Source: Azolla pinnata (taxonomy: Eukaryota > Streptophyta > Polypodiopsida > Salviniales > Salviniaceae). Taken from it: DNA of 64,000 bases. This document shows, in pieces, positions 47,313-58,900 of this stretch (positions are counted from its first letter, which is position 1; each line of letters begins with the position of its first letter). Where the stretch lies: contig JBBBWG010028201.1 of NCBI GenBank assembly GCA_037176905.1, positions 1-64,000 on the forward strand, written 5' to 3'. Below the pieces are notes generated by a model. It ran no database searches. It saw only the letters and a list, made by a program, of their open reading frames with translations, and was not told the origin of the DNA. Made by a program: the position numbers and the translations under genes.

Positions 47313-47750
47313 AGGTGAAATTCAGAGGAGAGAATTAGAGGAAATAGATTGGATTTCCTTGTCTCTGGTTTTGTACTTGCTTTTGCTTGTGATGGCGGTT
47401 AATTCTGTTATATAGCTCTCCTTACGTGGCTCTCAATTCCTTGTTTGTCGATTGTCAGAGACTATGCGCATCAGTCGACGCCGAGCAAACAAAGCAAATT
47501 CAGATCAATTTTCCTTCTGCTTTGCCTTCCCTCCCTACGCAAAGTCTTTCTTTCGGGCAAGGTAAGTCTCTTCCACACACACAGCTTTAGCCGTCTTCTG
47601 GTTTCTTCAAGTATCTGCTTCACCGAGAATTCAGCGTTGTATTCCGCTCTTCTTATCAGCGAATCTGCCAGTGGAAGAAGAAAGAAGAAGGTAGAGCTGC
47701 TCCTTTTGTGAGGGGAAGATTGTGTACTCTATTTGGAGCTCTTATTTTAC
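46040..47750 (+). promoter_or_regulatory. Promoter and probably spliced 5' leader of the PNRC-motif gene
   Basis: A CT-rich region with (ttcc)n near 46050-46085 and (tc)n near 46315-46345 suggests a leader. A donor-like gtgagttt at 46603 could end a first non-coding exon. An acceptor-like site ends at 47458, a donor gtaagtct starts at 47562, and an acceptor near 47659 precedes the final leader exon. A (ga)n run lies at 47282-47310. Splicing is inferred from these sites only. Confidence 0.45.
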
Positions 47751-48902
47751 ATGGGGACTTCTGTCCTGCTCCCTCGAGATTGCTTGTCGCCACGAAGCCG
47801 GCATAAACACCAATTCGCAGAGATGATATACAGAGAAGAAAGCGCTCCTCGGGTGAGAAGGAGTGGTGTTCAATCTCCGCAGCCGCTGAGGAATGTGGCC
47901 TATTATGCTTTTTACTCCGAGTATGCGAAGCATAGCATCGTGCCAGCGAGGTTCGTTGCTAAAGAAAGAGACTCTGGTATTCTTCCTCTTCCTCCTCATA
48001 AGGGTTCTCTACCGATCAACATACCCGAGGCGAGAAATAAGAAATCATCCAAGAGAGTAGAGAAGAGAGATGCCAGGAACAATGCAAAGATGCTTCCTGA
48101 TGACACCGTCATAACAATCTTACAAAGACCTAAAAATAACAGCACGGTGGTGGCTCCTGATGCTGCAACAGTGCACAAACACAAGTACCGCACTGAAGTG
48201 CAAGCCGCAACTCTTGTGAATAAAGATGAGGGTGAGGTATTGCCAAGCTCAGCTCAAGGAAACAAAGATAACAGCATAAAATTGAGACATGGGGATTTGG
48301 AAAAATCTCCGACCATGTCCAGATTTCAGAAGCATTCGAAGCCTTCACTAGCTAAGCAAAACATGAAACAAAATGAGGGCAAGATTTCTGAACAGATGAA
48401 AGTCAGCAGTCATGATGTTCCACAGATCAGTGCAAGAAGTGATGCAGTCAGCAAACAGGTTGTGAAGTCTAAAGCTAACAACAATAGTGTATCCGCTAAT
48501 TTGCCCCCGCTGAGGCGGACAACAACTGACCCAGAAGTGATGAGCTCTGTGCTTTATAAGTGCCAGAACAAGTCAGAGGCTTGCATCAGTGAAATGAAAC
48601 ATGTTGACAACTGTTGTAGCATGAAGACTCTTACTGTAGCATCCCATGAGAGGTGGGCTGGACCAGCATACTCTTCATCTCCATCTCCCAGTTCCTTACC
48701 ACTTCCGAAATTCTCTCGGCCTTTGTCACGAGTGCCGTCTCCTGGTTTGGTGCCTAAAGATGTCAAAGAAGCTGATAAATTGGTATCTGCTTCCTTGAGT
48801 GTATCTCTTCCTTCCATGTCTCCCGTGTCACACGTGGAGACGTGGGATGTGGCACTTGCCACTAAGAGCTTGAAAAAAATGCTCAACCTAGACCCCAAGT
48901 AG
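47751..48902 (+). CDS. PNRC-motif protein, probable mRNA decapping cofactor-like
   Basis: An intronless coding region of 383 residues. I chose the ATG at 47751 because MGTSVLLPRDCL matches the usual start of plant proteins of this type (MGTEVLRPQDCL-like); an upstream in-frame ATG at 47733 exists. Most of the protein is polar and disordered, with a basic patch around NKKSSKRVEKRDARNN. Near the C-terminus it reads ERWAGPAYSSSPSPSSLPLP followed by KFSRPL. This is the PNRC signature, which in animals and yeast-like relatives binds EVH1-type decapping proteins. It ends with ATKSLKKMLNLDPK, also shared by the plant family. The decapping role is inferred from the motif and is not shown here. The gene is convergent with the PRKRIP1 homologue, about 2.1 kb apart. 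Confidence 0.82.
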   Translation: MGTSVLLPRDCLSPRSRHKHQFAEMIYREESAPRVRRSGVQSPQPLRNVAYYAFYSEYAKHSIVPARFVAKERDSGILPLPPHKGSLPINIPEARNKKSSKRVEKRDARNNAKMLPDDTVITILQRPKNNSTVVAPDAATVHKHKYRTEVQAATLVNKDEGEVLPSSAQGNKDNSIKLRHGDLEKSPTMSRFQKHSKPSLAKQNMKQNEGKISEQMKVSSHDVPQISARSDAVSKQVVKSKANNNSVSANLPPLRRTTTDPEVMSSVLYKCQNKSEACISEMKHVDNCCSMKTLTVASHERWAGPAYSSSPSPSSLPLPKFSRPLSRVPSPGLVPKDVKEADKLVSASLSVSLPSMSPVSHVETWDVALATKSLKKMLNLDPK

Positions 48903-50487
48903 TCTAGAAAGGGGTCTCTCTCCTACATGACTTTGATAGGTCAGGAGATGCCATAAAGGGTTAGTGCCGTCTTTGGTTTAGATATCTGTCAACACAATAA
49001 AGCTTAGTAACTAGTAAAAATAATCAATCAAAAGCCTATCCCAAATTTAGGAGTCTTATCAATAATCTTAGCTGGGGTTTCTTTATCTGTTTGAAGATCG
49101 ATTCATGGACGTAGTGTCCATACATGTGTCTTCAGAACAGGTCAGAGTTGTCTATTGTAGCTTTTTGCGTAGTATATATAGAGCCTCTATACTCCACACA
49201 CATATATATTCCTCCCTCATGTGTGTATATATATCTAGATATTGTAGATTGTGCTAGAAATCCTCCGATACTGCTGAAGATAGCAGAGTAATGCTCTCTG
49301 AAACATGTTTAGGGTGCAGAACATCTAGCTAGAGTAGCAGGGAGGTCCTTAACTATCAGGCAGTTTTAACCTGTTCTACTGTACCAGTCACTGGACCTTC
49401 GTTTTTGTTCTTTCCACTGAAGTGGTGGAAAGGTTTGTATATCTTCACTTTAACTATGAGCTCTTGCAGAGGGAGGTGCTGTTGCATGGGTTTTTAGACA
49501 TGACAACAAGCCGTGCTCCCTCTGCGTAATTTACAACATACAGAGCTCAGTATGTGGGTTCTCATTTTGTATTTGCTTGGCAAATAAACAAAATGATGAT
49601 GTTACTAAGGACACTGGGATTGGATGGATGTTTGAACAGATGATGGAAGGTAACCCTACCTTTTCTGGGATGCTCAGTTAAGAAAATGGTTTAGGCTATG
49701 AGAGAAGTTGCTGAAACTGATGCCCAAATCTGAAGCCTTCAATTGGGTTGTCAAAACAAGTCTCAGATTCATGGACCCTTGGTTGAGAGTTCTGGTCGTA
49801 AAGATGAATACACAACCAGTCTCATCATCGAGGGTAGCTTGGTTGAGATCGTTATTTGCTTCCTAGTTTATATGACTTGGCTAACTATTTGCATCAGTGT
49901 ATGACCTCTATTAATAAAAGATTTACTATGTAATGTGTGCTATAGGATGGTTGATTCAGACAATGTTTGTAATGCCAACTAGAACTAATATAAAACATTG
50001 TAATAATGTTTGGGGTATCTGTGGCACAAGTCTATTTGATTTGCCTGCCTTTGTGGATTGTGCGTGAAATTTTCTTTGGAATTTTCTCATATTGGTGGTG
50101 ATTGTGCATGAAATTGTGGGTTTCGTATTGTTTTAAAAGCATCTACTCTCTTAATCGACTTATTGTATCCCTGGAAGTTTGGGGGGACTCAAAACAACTC
50201 TGTATGCTATTGGTTCTCTTGAAATCTATTAGTTCGTGTGATGTGATGTGTTAAACGGAACCCAATTATCTTTTCTTGGTGATCTGGTGTCTGAATAGTC
50301 AGTTATATAGTCTCATATTTGGAGTGGTGGTGGTCAGTAAAATAAGGAGGCTTTGTTCTATGTTGATAAATCAAGACGAGCTTATTTGTTGATGCTGTTG
50401 GAAAAGAATGTCAGCCAAATTTGTTATCAAAGAGGTGGAAGACAGAGACCTGAAACCCTCAAATTGACTCTAATTGCCAGGCTTAAT
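48903..50487. other. Intergenic region between convergent genes
   Basis: Contains the 3' flank of the PNRC-motif gene. A tatata-rich stretch near 49175-49240 and mixed unique sequence follow. No coding region, RNA gene or element is recognised. Confidence 0.5.
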
Positions 50488-50655
50488 TAAACAATTGATT
50501 TTGACAAACTAATATGGATCTAAACAAATTGAACAATTGATTTTGACAAAAACTAATATGGATTTAAACAAATTGAACAATTGATTTTGACAAAATAATA
50601 TGGGTTTAAACAAATTGAACAATTGATTTTGACAATCTAATATGGATTTAAACAA
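50488..50655. repeat. About 40-bp tandem repeat, four copies
   Basis: The unit aacaattgattttgacaaac followed by taatatggatttaaacaaattg is repeated four times with small changes. It lies about 330 bp from the stop codon of the PRKRIP1 homologue, in the convergent intergenic region. Confidence 0.9.
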
Positions 50656-50987
50656 ACGGGAGAGCAAAGTGAACACCACAAACCATCACAATTTTACATT
50701 TAATGCCATCACTGATGCTGTGACTTGGGCATGTCAATTGTCCCCATGGGAATACTATCCTAGCTACTTCCCACAAGCGAGACAATAATATACAATTTAC
50801 CCTATCGGATTAATGGGGGATGAAGTTAATACGCAAGGATTAGTGGGAGAAAGAGCAAGGCTCTCTTGGTGCAAAGTTTTTGATTTAACACAACTTTCCA
50901 AAACAGTTGATGTCTATAAAGAGGATCAAGCTCGCTCTTTTCGCTGATCATAATGCCTCATCAAATAGTACATATGTATAAGGAGCA

Positions 50988-53900
50988 TCAACAAACTCTT
51001 GGTTGTCTCATATGGTCATGTTGATCTTCATCATCGGATTCTGAATCATCTGATCTATCGACATCAGCATCACCGCTTCTCCCATTCACAGCCACATCAG
51101 CAGCTTTCCCATCTTCATTTTGAGGCGGCGTATCAGCCTTGCTTCTTTTTTCCATGCGTTTCTGTTTCTTCTTTTGACGCTTTGCCCTCTTTTTAGCAGT
51201 GCGATCCTCAGCAGCTTTTACCCTTTCTTCTCTCCGTGCCTGAAACTCCGATTCTTCTTTCCTCTTCAGATAGTCTGCATCCATGCGGGCAAGTCGATCT
51301 TGTTCCCGACGCCTCATTTGTCGATACTGATTGAACACAGTTGGAATTAGCACAAAGAAGAGTTGCAAGTTTTTAAGATGTCTTAATGTTTTATAACAAT
51401 AGTTGTCCTAAATTTATGTCGAGCAACAAAATATTGTCTGATTTTGGAACTCAAGCTTTCAGGCTAAGCCAACAATTCCACAGAAACCTATAAACTCAAG
51501 CTTTCACGCTAATCCAACAATTACAGCGCACATCACGTTTATACCAGGCAAAATCATGTTAAACCTCTCAAGAGAAATGATGGTTCTGTACTGGCCCAAC
51601 ACTGCAATATTACTATTCACTGACATATTTTCTACTTTTACTACTGTAAACCTATGAATGTGTCTAATATTGGGCAGAAGATATAGTAAGAAATATCTGT
51701 GAATAGACGTTGGACGACCCATCCTTTTATCCACAAATAGTTATATAGTGGGGGCACCATGGTTGTGGAAAACATCTTCATAAAACTTATGACCCTAATA
51801 GCTTTCTGACTCATGCGTCAATCCTCATACTAAATTCAACATTCCTCAAACTACATCACCCATCAACCATCTCAGGTCCAACATTAACAAGCCCTCCTCT
51901 AGGATTCGACAGAAAAGTTGAAGTAGCTGAGATCCTTAATTCTCCCACCCAATATTTTGGCATTGTCTGGGTGTTTTACATACAATTACAATCACAAACC
52001 AACGCCACTTTTGAACTTGGCTTTAGCAGAGAACATAACATCATATCCGCACACTACCATTTGAGCCTATAATGGCTTAACTTAACCGGCTAAAAACAGA
52101 TTTAGTAAACAGATTCAGTCTATTTCTTAATTATAAATGTTATTGATTGTACTACATGTTTCCATGCATATCTAACCGGTTTAGAAATGATTGAGGTTTA
52201 AATTTTCTTTGGTTTGACTCAGGTTTTCCTTAACTATTTGGTTTGACTCAGGTTTTCTTTGGTTTGGACTCAGGTTTTCCTTAACTATTTGGTTTGACTC
52301 AGGTTTTCTTTGGTTTGACCCATGCTGACACTCTCCTATTTGGTTGCTTTTATCTAGCAAATGTTTAGTTCAGTTTAGTATAGTTGGATTTAATTTAGAT
52401 TTGTTTTAGAAGTGAAGAGTCTCTTGTCATGTATAAAACAAAAAATCATCTCCCTTGCTATTACAAAGGAGATCAAAACCAGTCACAGAACAAAACTGTT
52501 AGGTTGAAATAGATGTCTCAAATTGGTTCTTTCCGTTTTCTACTGCATTGAGACAGTATCTAGCTGTCGTGATGCCCAATGCCAGGACTGGATGTTGCAT
52601 CAACTATATCCCTTGTAGTCTTTATACAGAAGAAACCTATCCACAATTTGTATCTAAGTGGGTATTGATAGCTTCTAACTCCTCGTCAGTATAAGGAAGA
52701 CCAATAAGAATGCTTGACCATTGTATTTCATCAATCTATGGTGGGTCCAAGTCCTTCTCGGACAAGATATCGAAATGCTCACCTAATTTCGCAGTAAACA
52801 TCTAGATAACCTAAAGAGTCCTCAGATTCAGTTTCCTCCACGAAAGATGGAAGATGACATCTTCAACAGAAATTTGTATATCATATCTATTTTTTGATGC
52901 TGAGGATATGCCGTAATGTTGTGGGAAAGACATAGAACATCTGAGGTCCATATAATTGGCTGATGTATGCAGTACTAATTTAAGGATATCTGTCCATCAC
53001 CCAAAAAAAGAATTCTGATGCTGAGGACCTGCCCTAATTTTGTGGAAGCACATACAATACAGCATCTGTGCTCCAACTGATATATGTCCTTATTATAATT
53101 GGCTGATAGAATGGTATGAGGGCAGTCATGCCCTGCTATGAGCACCAACAAAGTTGCATAGATGAGCAATAGCCAACTGCCAAGCATTGATAACAATGCG
53201 GCTAAGTCATTCTCAGGCTTCCATGTATACAAGCCACATTTTATTTCTCTAGTCATACAATAATCGAGACCTCCTAGTTATATAATATCTCTCTCTCTCT
53301 CTGGTGAAAAAATACAAGCATATTAATACATGCCAGTGAAAAAAACTAAAACAATATCACAAACTAATAGGTGTCGCAACAGGTAGTGGAACATGCTGAA
53401 TCGATAAGATGCATGACAGAAATCCTTCTAAAGAAAGAATTTGAACTTGTTTCAATGACTGCTACATAAATACTCCCTTCAACTTCCACACAAATTTATG
53501 AATAACCAGAGGTTAATGTGTGGTACTTACAACTAAGTATGCTGTCCCTCGAGTGCACATAAATCTGCATTCGTTCCTTCGAATAGAAGAACAGTGAACG
53601 CCAATAAAAAAAATAGATTCTATGCAAGGAGAGCAAAATCCAATCAAAGTTTTCCTTGCACAATCATCTACATCATCATCATCATCATCATGTACTTCTG
53701 AAGACATAACCAAAGATACTTCTTGCTCAATATGTCTGAATTTCACTATCTTGCCTCATCCACCTCTACTTTTTCGTCTTTCTGGTGCATTTTCCCTTCT
53801 TTCATTTTGCTTCCAGGGAATTCCTGCGCTGCCTCAACAAGACGACTTACATGTTCGGCACAGGTTTCTAGCATTGTGTGCATTTTCCCTTCTTTCATTT

Positions 53901-54008
53901 TGCTTCCAGGGATTTCTTCCGCTGCCTCAACAAGACGAGTTACAGGTTCGGCACAGGTTTCTAGCTCCCATATGCATTTCTAGATGCAGCGGTATAAAAG
54001 GAAAACAT

Positions 54009-54059
<51 letters not shown>

Positions 54060-54370
54060 GGAGGGAGGGAGGGAGGGAAAAAGGGGAGTACCTGGTGGAA
54101 GTCGCCAGAGCCGGAGCCTGCAGAGCTTCCGGAGGTGTTACTGACGCGAACTGGGACATGTTCGAGGATGCGGCGAAGCTTCAGCTCCAGGTCTTCATCC
54201 TCAGGGGGGGGCTTGGGAGGGGCGTCAGGGACTAAGGCGAGCTGCAGGTTGCCCGACGCAGAAGGGGCCGAGGAGGAGGAAGACGCAGGAGGAGGAGGAG
54301 GAGGAGGAGGGATGTGGACGATCTGCGTGTTGCCGTCTGTGTACGTCTGCGAGGTCGTGTAGCGAGGCAT
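50988..54370 (-). CDS. PRKRIP1: PRKRIP1 homologue, spliceosome-associated protein
   Basis: Two exons, 54370-54092 and 51326-50988, joined in phase 0, give 205 residues. The N-terminus has a poly-Pro run ([10 protein letters not shown]) and a Ser run, then a helical segment and SSAGSGSGDFHQ, the most conserved signature of PRKRIP1. Exon 2 begins with YRQMRRREQDRLARMD and contains AAEDRTAKKRAKRQKKKQKR. The C-terminal tail is acidic (DRSDDSESDDEDQHDH). In animals PRKRIP1 is a double-stranded-RNA-binding protein that forms a long helix in the catalytic spliceosome; a nuclear splicing role here is inferred from homology. The 2,765-bp intron carries several tandem duplications. Confidence 0.93.
52190..52325. 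repeat. Short tandem repeat in the PRKRIP1 intron
   Basis: Alternating modules ggtttgactcaggttttcct and taactattt (or tttggttt) are repeated about four to five times with a 20- to 50-bp period. Confidence 0.85.
53785..53969. repeat. 93-bp tandem duplication in the PRKRIP1 intron
   Basis: Two near-identical 93-bp copies (53785-53877 and 53878-53969) begin gtgcattttcccttctttca and end gcacaggtttctagc. They differ at only a few positions. They lie about 120 bp from the exon 1 donor. Confidence 0.92.
54010..54057. repeat. (ga)n dinucleotide run followed by (ggga)n
   Basis: About 24 ga pairs, then gggagggagggaggg to about 54078. It sits 15-80 bases inside the intron from the PRKRIP1 exon 1 donor; on the transcribed strand it is a long CT tract. 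Confidence 0.95.
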
Positions 54371-54534
54371 GGCCTTCGATTCGAGCGAAGAAAACACAGA
54401 ACAGAAGAAGAAGAAGAAGAAAGAAGAAGAAGAAGAAGAAGAAGAAGAACAAAAGAAAAGAAGAACAAGAAGGAACAAGAAGGAACAGAAGAATTTTTTT
54501 GTACAATGATTGATGAAGATTCTAAACACAGATT

Positions 54535-55038
54535 TATAGTCATATTACAATTGTGGGGGTCATTAATTAGAAATGTTTCGTCGCCTTTTTCAATGGGGTT
54601 TTCATTGAAGGTGATCGAGTTTTTACCAACCCCGACGTATAAAGTTGCGTTTGATCATTATTTGGGCATGTGGTATATTTGAAAAACTCGTGGAATAGTT
54701 CCTTATTTGATGGGCTTTCCGGAGTATCTCAACATATATATAAGATAAGAGGAAAGTTGATTTTGAGGTTTATATCTTGCTATGTTGCTAAAGGTATGTT
54801 GATAGTCATATCACAAATATGAGGGTCATTAATCGGAAATATTTTGTCGTCTTTTTAATGGGGTTTTGATGGAAGGTGATAAAGTTTTTATCAACCTCGG
54901 CGTATCAGGTTGTGTTGGATTATCTGAAGTACTTGGGCATGTGGTATATTTGGAAAACTTGCAAAATGGTTCTTTATTTGATGGCTTTCTGGAGTATCTC
55001 AACATATATGTAAGATAAGAGGAAAGTTGATTTTGGGA
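54535..55038. repeat. About 266-270-bp tandem duplication upstream of PRKRIP1
   Basis: gtcattaattagaaatgttt near 54559 matches gtcattaatcggaaatattt near 54825. ggagtatctcaacatatat near 54721 matches the same motif near 54991, followed both times by aagataagaggaaagttgat. The copies are about 90 percent alike by eye. The duplication starts about 165 bp upstream of the PRKRIP1 start codon. Confidence 0.88.
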
Positions 55039-55130
55039 GCTTTCACAGTTATGTTGTATGGAAACACTACCTTAGCCCTGTTGAAAAAACATGAAATAAT
55101 TCAAAGAGGAGCTTATAGTTGTCATTCTAG

Positions 55131-55295
55131 ACCAAAAGAATATGCATTTTCAGACCAATTTTGGCACATATTGTGCAGATCTAAGACCAAAAGAATATGC
55201 ATTTTCAGGCCAATTTTGGCACATATTGTGCAGATCTATGACCAAAAGAATATGCATTTTCAGACCAATTTTGGCACATATTGTGCAGATCTAGT
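55131..55295. repeat. 55-bp tandem repeat, three copies
   Basis: Exact or nearly exact 55-bp units start at 55131, 55186 and 55241 with accaaaagaatatgcatttt and end with attgtgcagatct. The high identity suggests a recent expansion. Confidence 0.95.
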
Positions 55296-55987
55296 CATGA
55301 TGGAGCTGAAAGTGGTCACTTCCCACTTGAAGCCATATGTATATACAACTGTCTTAGACCTGCCAATCAAAAACTTCATCACAATGAATTTGTCATCAGC
55401 CTTGAAATTGCATAGAAACGCCTCGATATTTTACAAAGCATTGATGAAGCTTTTGATCACTTTGCTGCACTGATGACACAATAAAACATCAAAGAGCAAG
55501 CAAGCATACAATGAAAAAACAGCAAGCTCACAAGCCGCGTAATTGCAATAAGAAGAATTGCTTTCCATCTGTGATTATAACATTGAATGAAAAATTTTAC
55601 AACTATCCAATGATCCATGATAATACGATACCTTTCTGCAAGGTATTTGTACATCATTGTCAATTCTATGTAAGCTTCTCTGTTTTTTTTTTCTGTTCTT
55701 GATAAAAGCTGGAAGGGATCATCTTCTAAGAGGAAATTTATGTGCAGATCATCCTCTAGGCCATCATCATGAATCCTCACCTGGAATGCCAGCACTTCCA
55801 TCATAATGGTACTCTGAGTGCTGTTCCTTCTTTAATAAGTGAGATACTGATAATCAGTACAACACTGCATCATTGTATGTGATCAAATTTCTTTTTATCC
55901 AGCTACAATCCAGTGATTACAGCTTTCATATCACCAAAGAGGTAGGTAGTGGGTAAAGGTGGAGAAAACTTCCCCAAACTGTTGTGC
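55296..55987. other. Intergenic region: carrier gene 3' flank
   Basis: Contains the probable 3' UTR of the mitochondrial carrier gene close to 55987. A minus-strand frame of 115 codons (55457-55804) has acidic and aromatic stretches but no recognisable domain. I do not call it a gene. Confidence 0.45.
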
Positions 55988-58900
55988 TTATGTGACTACA
56001 GTATCCACGGATGGCGATGTATTCCGCTCGATGCCGAGACTTGAACTGCGATCCATCCCAGGTTTAATGTACAGATTGCGCAACCCTTGCCATATCATGA
56101 ACGTGAATGCGGATGCTGGTAAGTACCACATAACTCGTGGCAAGCTTCCCTTCCAGAACCCAAAGAACCCTTCATTCTCCCATATGTTCTCCATGGCATG
56201 TCTCCATCCTCTGTACCTGCAACATCATTATACACCAAATGATGATTATCAAAACCTAATAACTATCCTCATCCACCATCGTGCCTTTAGCAGCGTATAT
56301 GTTTTCGAGGTTTCATTTCGTTGTTGCCAATGATGGAGGTGGCAATTCAAGGTTGATTGGGATCGGTTTGTTCAACATCTATATTTTACACCAAAATTAA
56401 CATATGCAATAAAAATATAAAGAGTCTTGGTTTTTTCCTTGAGACTTCCTACAAATTTCAAACTCATGACGAGTTGCTAAAAGCAGCTACACCACACGTT
56501 GTAGTATATGCAAAGTCGTCAAATTACTAGACCTTAACAATGCTAAGTTTTAAATCACATGATGCAGATAAAAAGCTTTTACCGCTTAACTGATCCTTGC
56601 ACTTGAAGCCTTGTTTTGATAACATCCAGAGGTGTAGTCAGAAAAGCAGAGAACCCTGTAAACCCACTCCATCAGATCTCTATTATATTGCAAATCATTA
56701 ACCAATTCTCCTGGTATGAACATATCGGACAAAATTCTAGCACAGATCTTGTAGCTTTGCCAAGAATTCACATTTTCAATAGCTCCATAGATAATTTCTG
56801 TATTTGATGTTGGGAAGCAACCATAGCGTAGGAAATTTAAAAGAGAAAAATCACTGACAACTCTTTTAAGATTCTCCATCATGCACTTCCAACCAAATGG
56901 TATACCTCCTGCAGCACCTCCAATAACCAAGTCCTCAAAACCGGTCATTGCCAACTCTCTTGCATTGGTAGGGTCCTTTCCTGACTTCACAATCTCGGCT
57001 ATACCCTCATAGAGCATTATCTGCACAAAGGAAAATGTTGAACGATAAATATACCTAGCATAATAGACTGCTGTAAGAGTGTAGAGCAATGGTAAGTATA
57101 CGTATTTTCCATTTATGAATATAGTTATCCCTCAATTTTTTCTCTGCCTGCAATGCACCTCAATTATCACACCAACATAACCTCCAAATGTGAAGGCCAT
57201 GCATGCATTACCAGCCTATCACATGCTGATTAACTCTAATGGTCCACAATGCAGTGAGTATCTTATAATTATTAAATCACCTCTCTTCATACATTTACAA
57301 TATATATAATGATGAATGTAAAATAATCCACAAATACTTTCATCTTTACCATCAAACCAGCAAAAGGAACATCCCTCCCAATTGTTGATGCAAACCTGTA
57401 ATCCACATAGCAAATCTATCAAGAAAAACACAACGTTTCCTTGCATTAAATTTAAAAATGTAGGAACTACAGCTAACCCTGGTGACCAAAACTAAACTGA
57501 CTTGGTTTGCAATATGTGGAGAGAGAGAGAGAGTGCGTGTGTGTATGTGTGTGTTTCTGGATATGCACAAGCGTGCCTCCCATTCAGATTTACAAGCACA
57601 GTGGAAAATTCCATTTAATTCATTTGAATACTTAAGTTTTTTCTGGCACAAGTCAGCTGTCTTCTGCTTCACGTTGCCTCTGTAATGGCTCTTGCTTCGT
57701 TTAGTATCGAGGCTTATCATTATAGGGGTAGCAGAACGTATTTAATCTCTACTACCAAACATGTGGTGTCCTGATGCCAATATTGAATTTTGGCAAACCA
57801 AAACATGAAAACTCAGTAGAACCACATATGATGGTTATCTACCACTCTTATGCTCCATATGCTGTGGACATGATTGAATTATCAGGAATTCACGATTCTA
57901 TTGTGGAAGAAGTAGTCATATTGACCATTTGAGCATTCACCTTACTGTGTAAGTCAAGTATCATAGCCTTTTAAGGTACGACTTGGTTCCTTGTGGAGTT
58001 CTCTTGGGTCTCTTTAATAGAAAGGTGTCAATTGTTGACTTTGCATATTAAGTAAAACTAAAACATTTATTTGTTACAGAAAAAAGGCGATGCGTGTATC
58101 AAGTTCCACTGGAAGGAAAATTTACTATAAGAGGGAGAGAATTTATGTGGTCAAACATCACTGAAATTGTAAAACATCAAACTCTAATGTCAAACTTTAG
58201 CCCACAGACCTAAATAAGAAATTATATCTGAATCCGAGTCAACAGTAGAAGATTCAACCCTGTTTAGTTTGCACTTCCTGATAACCTAAAAGATCTGTTA
58301 GCAACTGGAAAAGCAATGCGTAACACTTTTATGCTTCAATTATGTAACAATCTCAGGGACATGATGACGACTTAAGATGAACTTAGCCATAAACCTACCC
58401 AGAGAACAAACCTCTGATTCCCTCTTGTTGGACGATGGAGATTGCGGCATGAGAGAACTTCTTGTAATATTCTACTTCTTGAGCAAGGGGTTTCCCTGAT
58501 TTTGCCATTCTGGCCTCCCAACTTTGGAGTGATCCTTGTATCTGCATTCGTTGCTTGATTACCTCACAAGGAACATAGACTACAGAACCGATTGTATCTC
58601 CTGAATTAACAATAATTATGCAATTAGAACTGCACCATTTGTATACACCCAAACACATGCAATGAGCCTTACAAAGAACTGAGAAAAAGTGTACAAGCAT
58701 ATAGGCCACTTAGGTGAAGTGGAGAAGCTTGTAAGAGGGCTGCCTTTCACATGACCAGATACTGTTATAAGTCTTACGAGTGTTACCAGGGACTAACGGA
58801 GAAAAGTTTTTATAATTCATATGGATGGTTTAATCCAATAGTGGAATGTAGTGTAGGCAGAAATTCTAAAAATTAGTAAACAAGTACAAATTGCCTTACA

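Larger units (their letters stand above)
51327..54091 (-). other. PRKRIP1 intron
   Basis: A 2.77-kb intron, longer than the coding sequence. It contains the 52190-52325 repeat, a (cat)n run near 53672-53690, a 93-bp duplication at 53785-53969 and a (ga)n run at 54010-54057 close to the donor. Short open frames inside it have no recognisable product. Confidence 0.8.

Noticed and set aside
55457-55804. 115-codon minus-strand frame after the carrier gene
   Set aside because: Looked at first like a fragment of a transposon protein, but no motif of any known family could be named.
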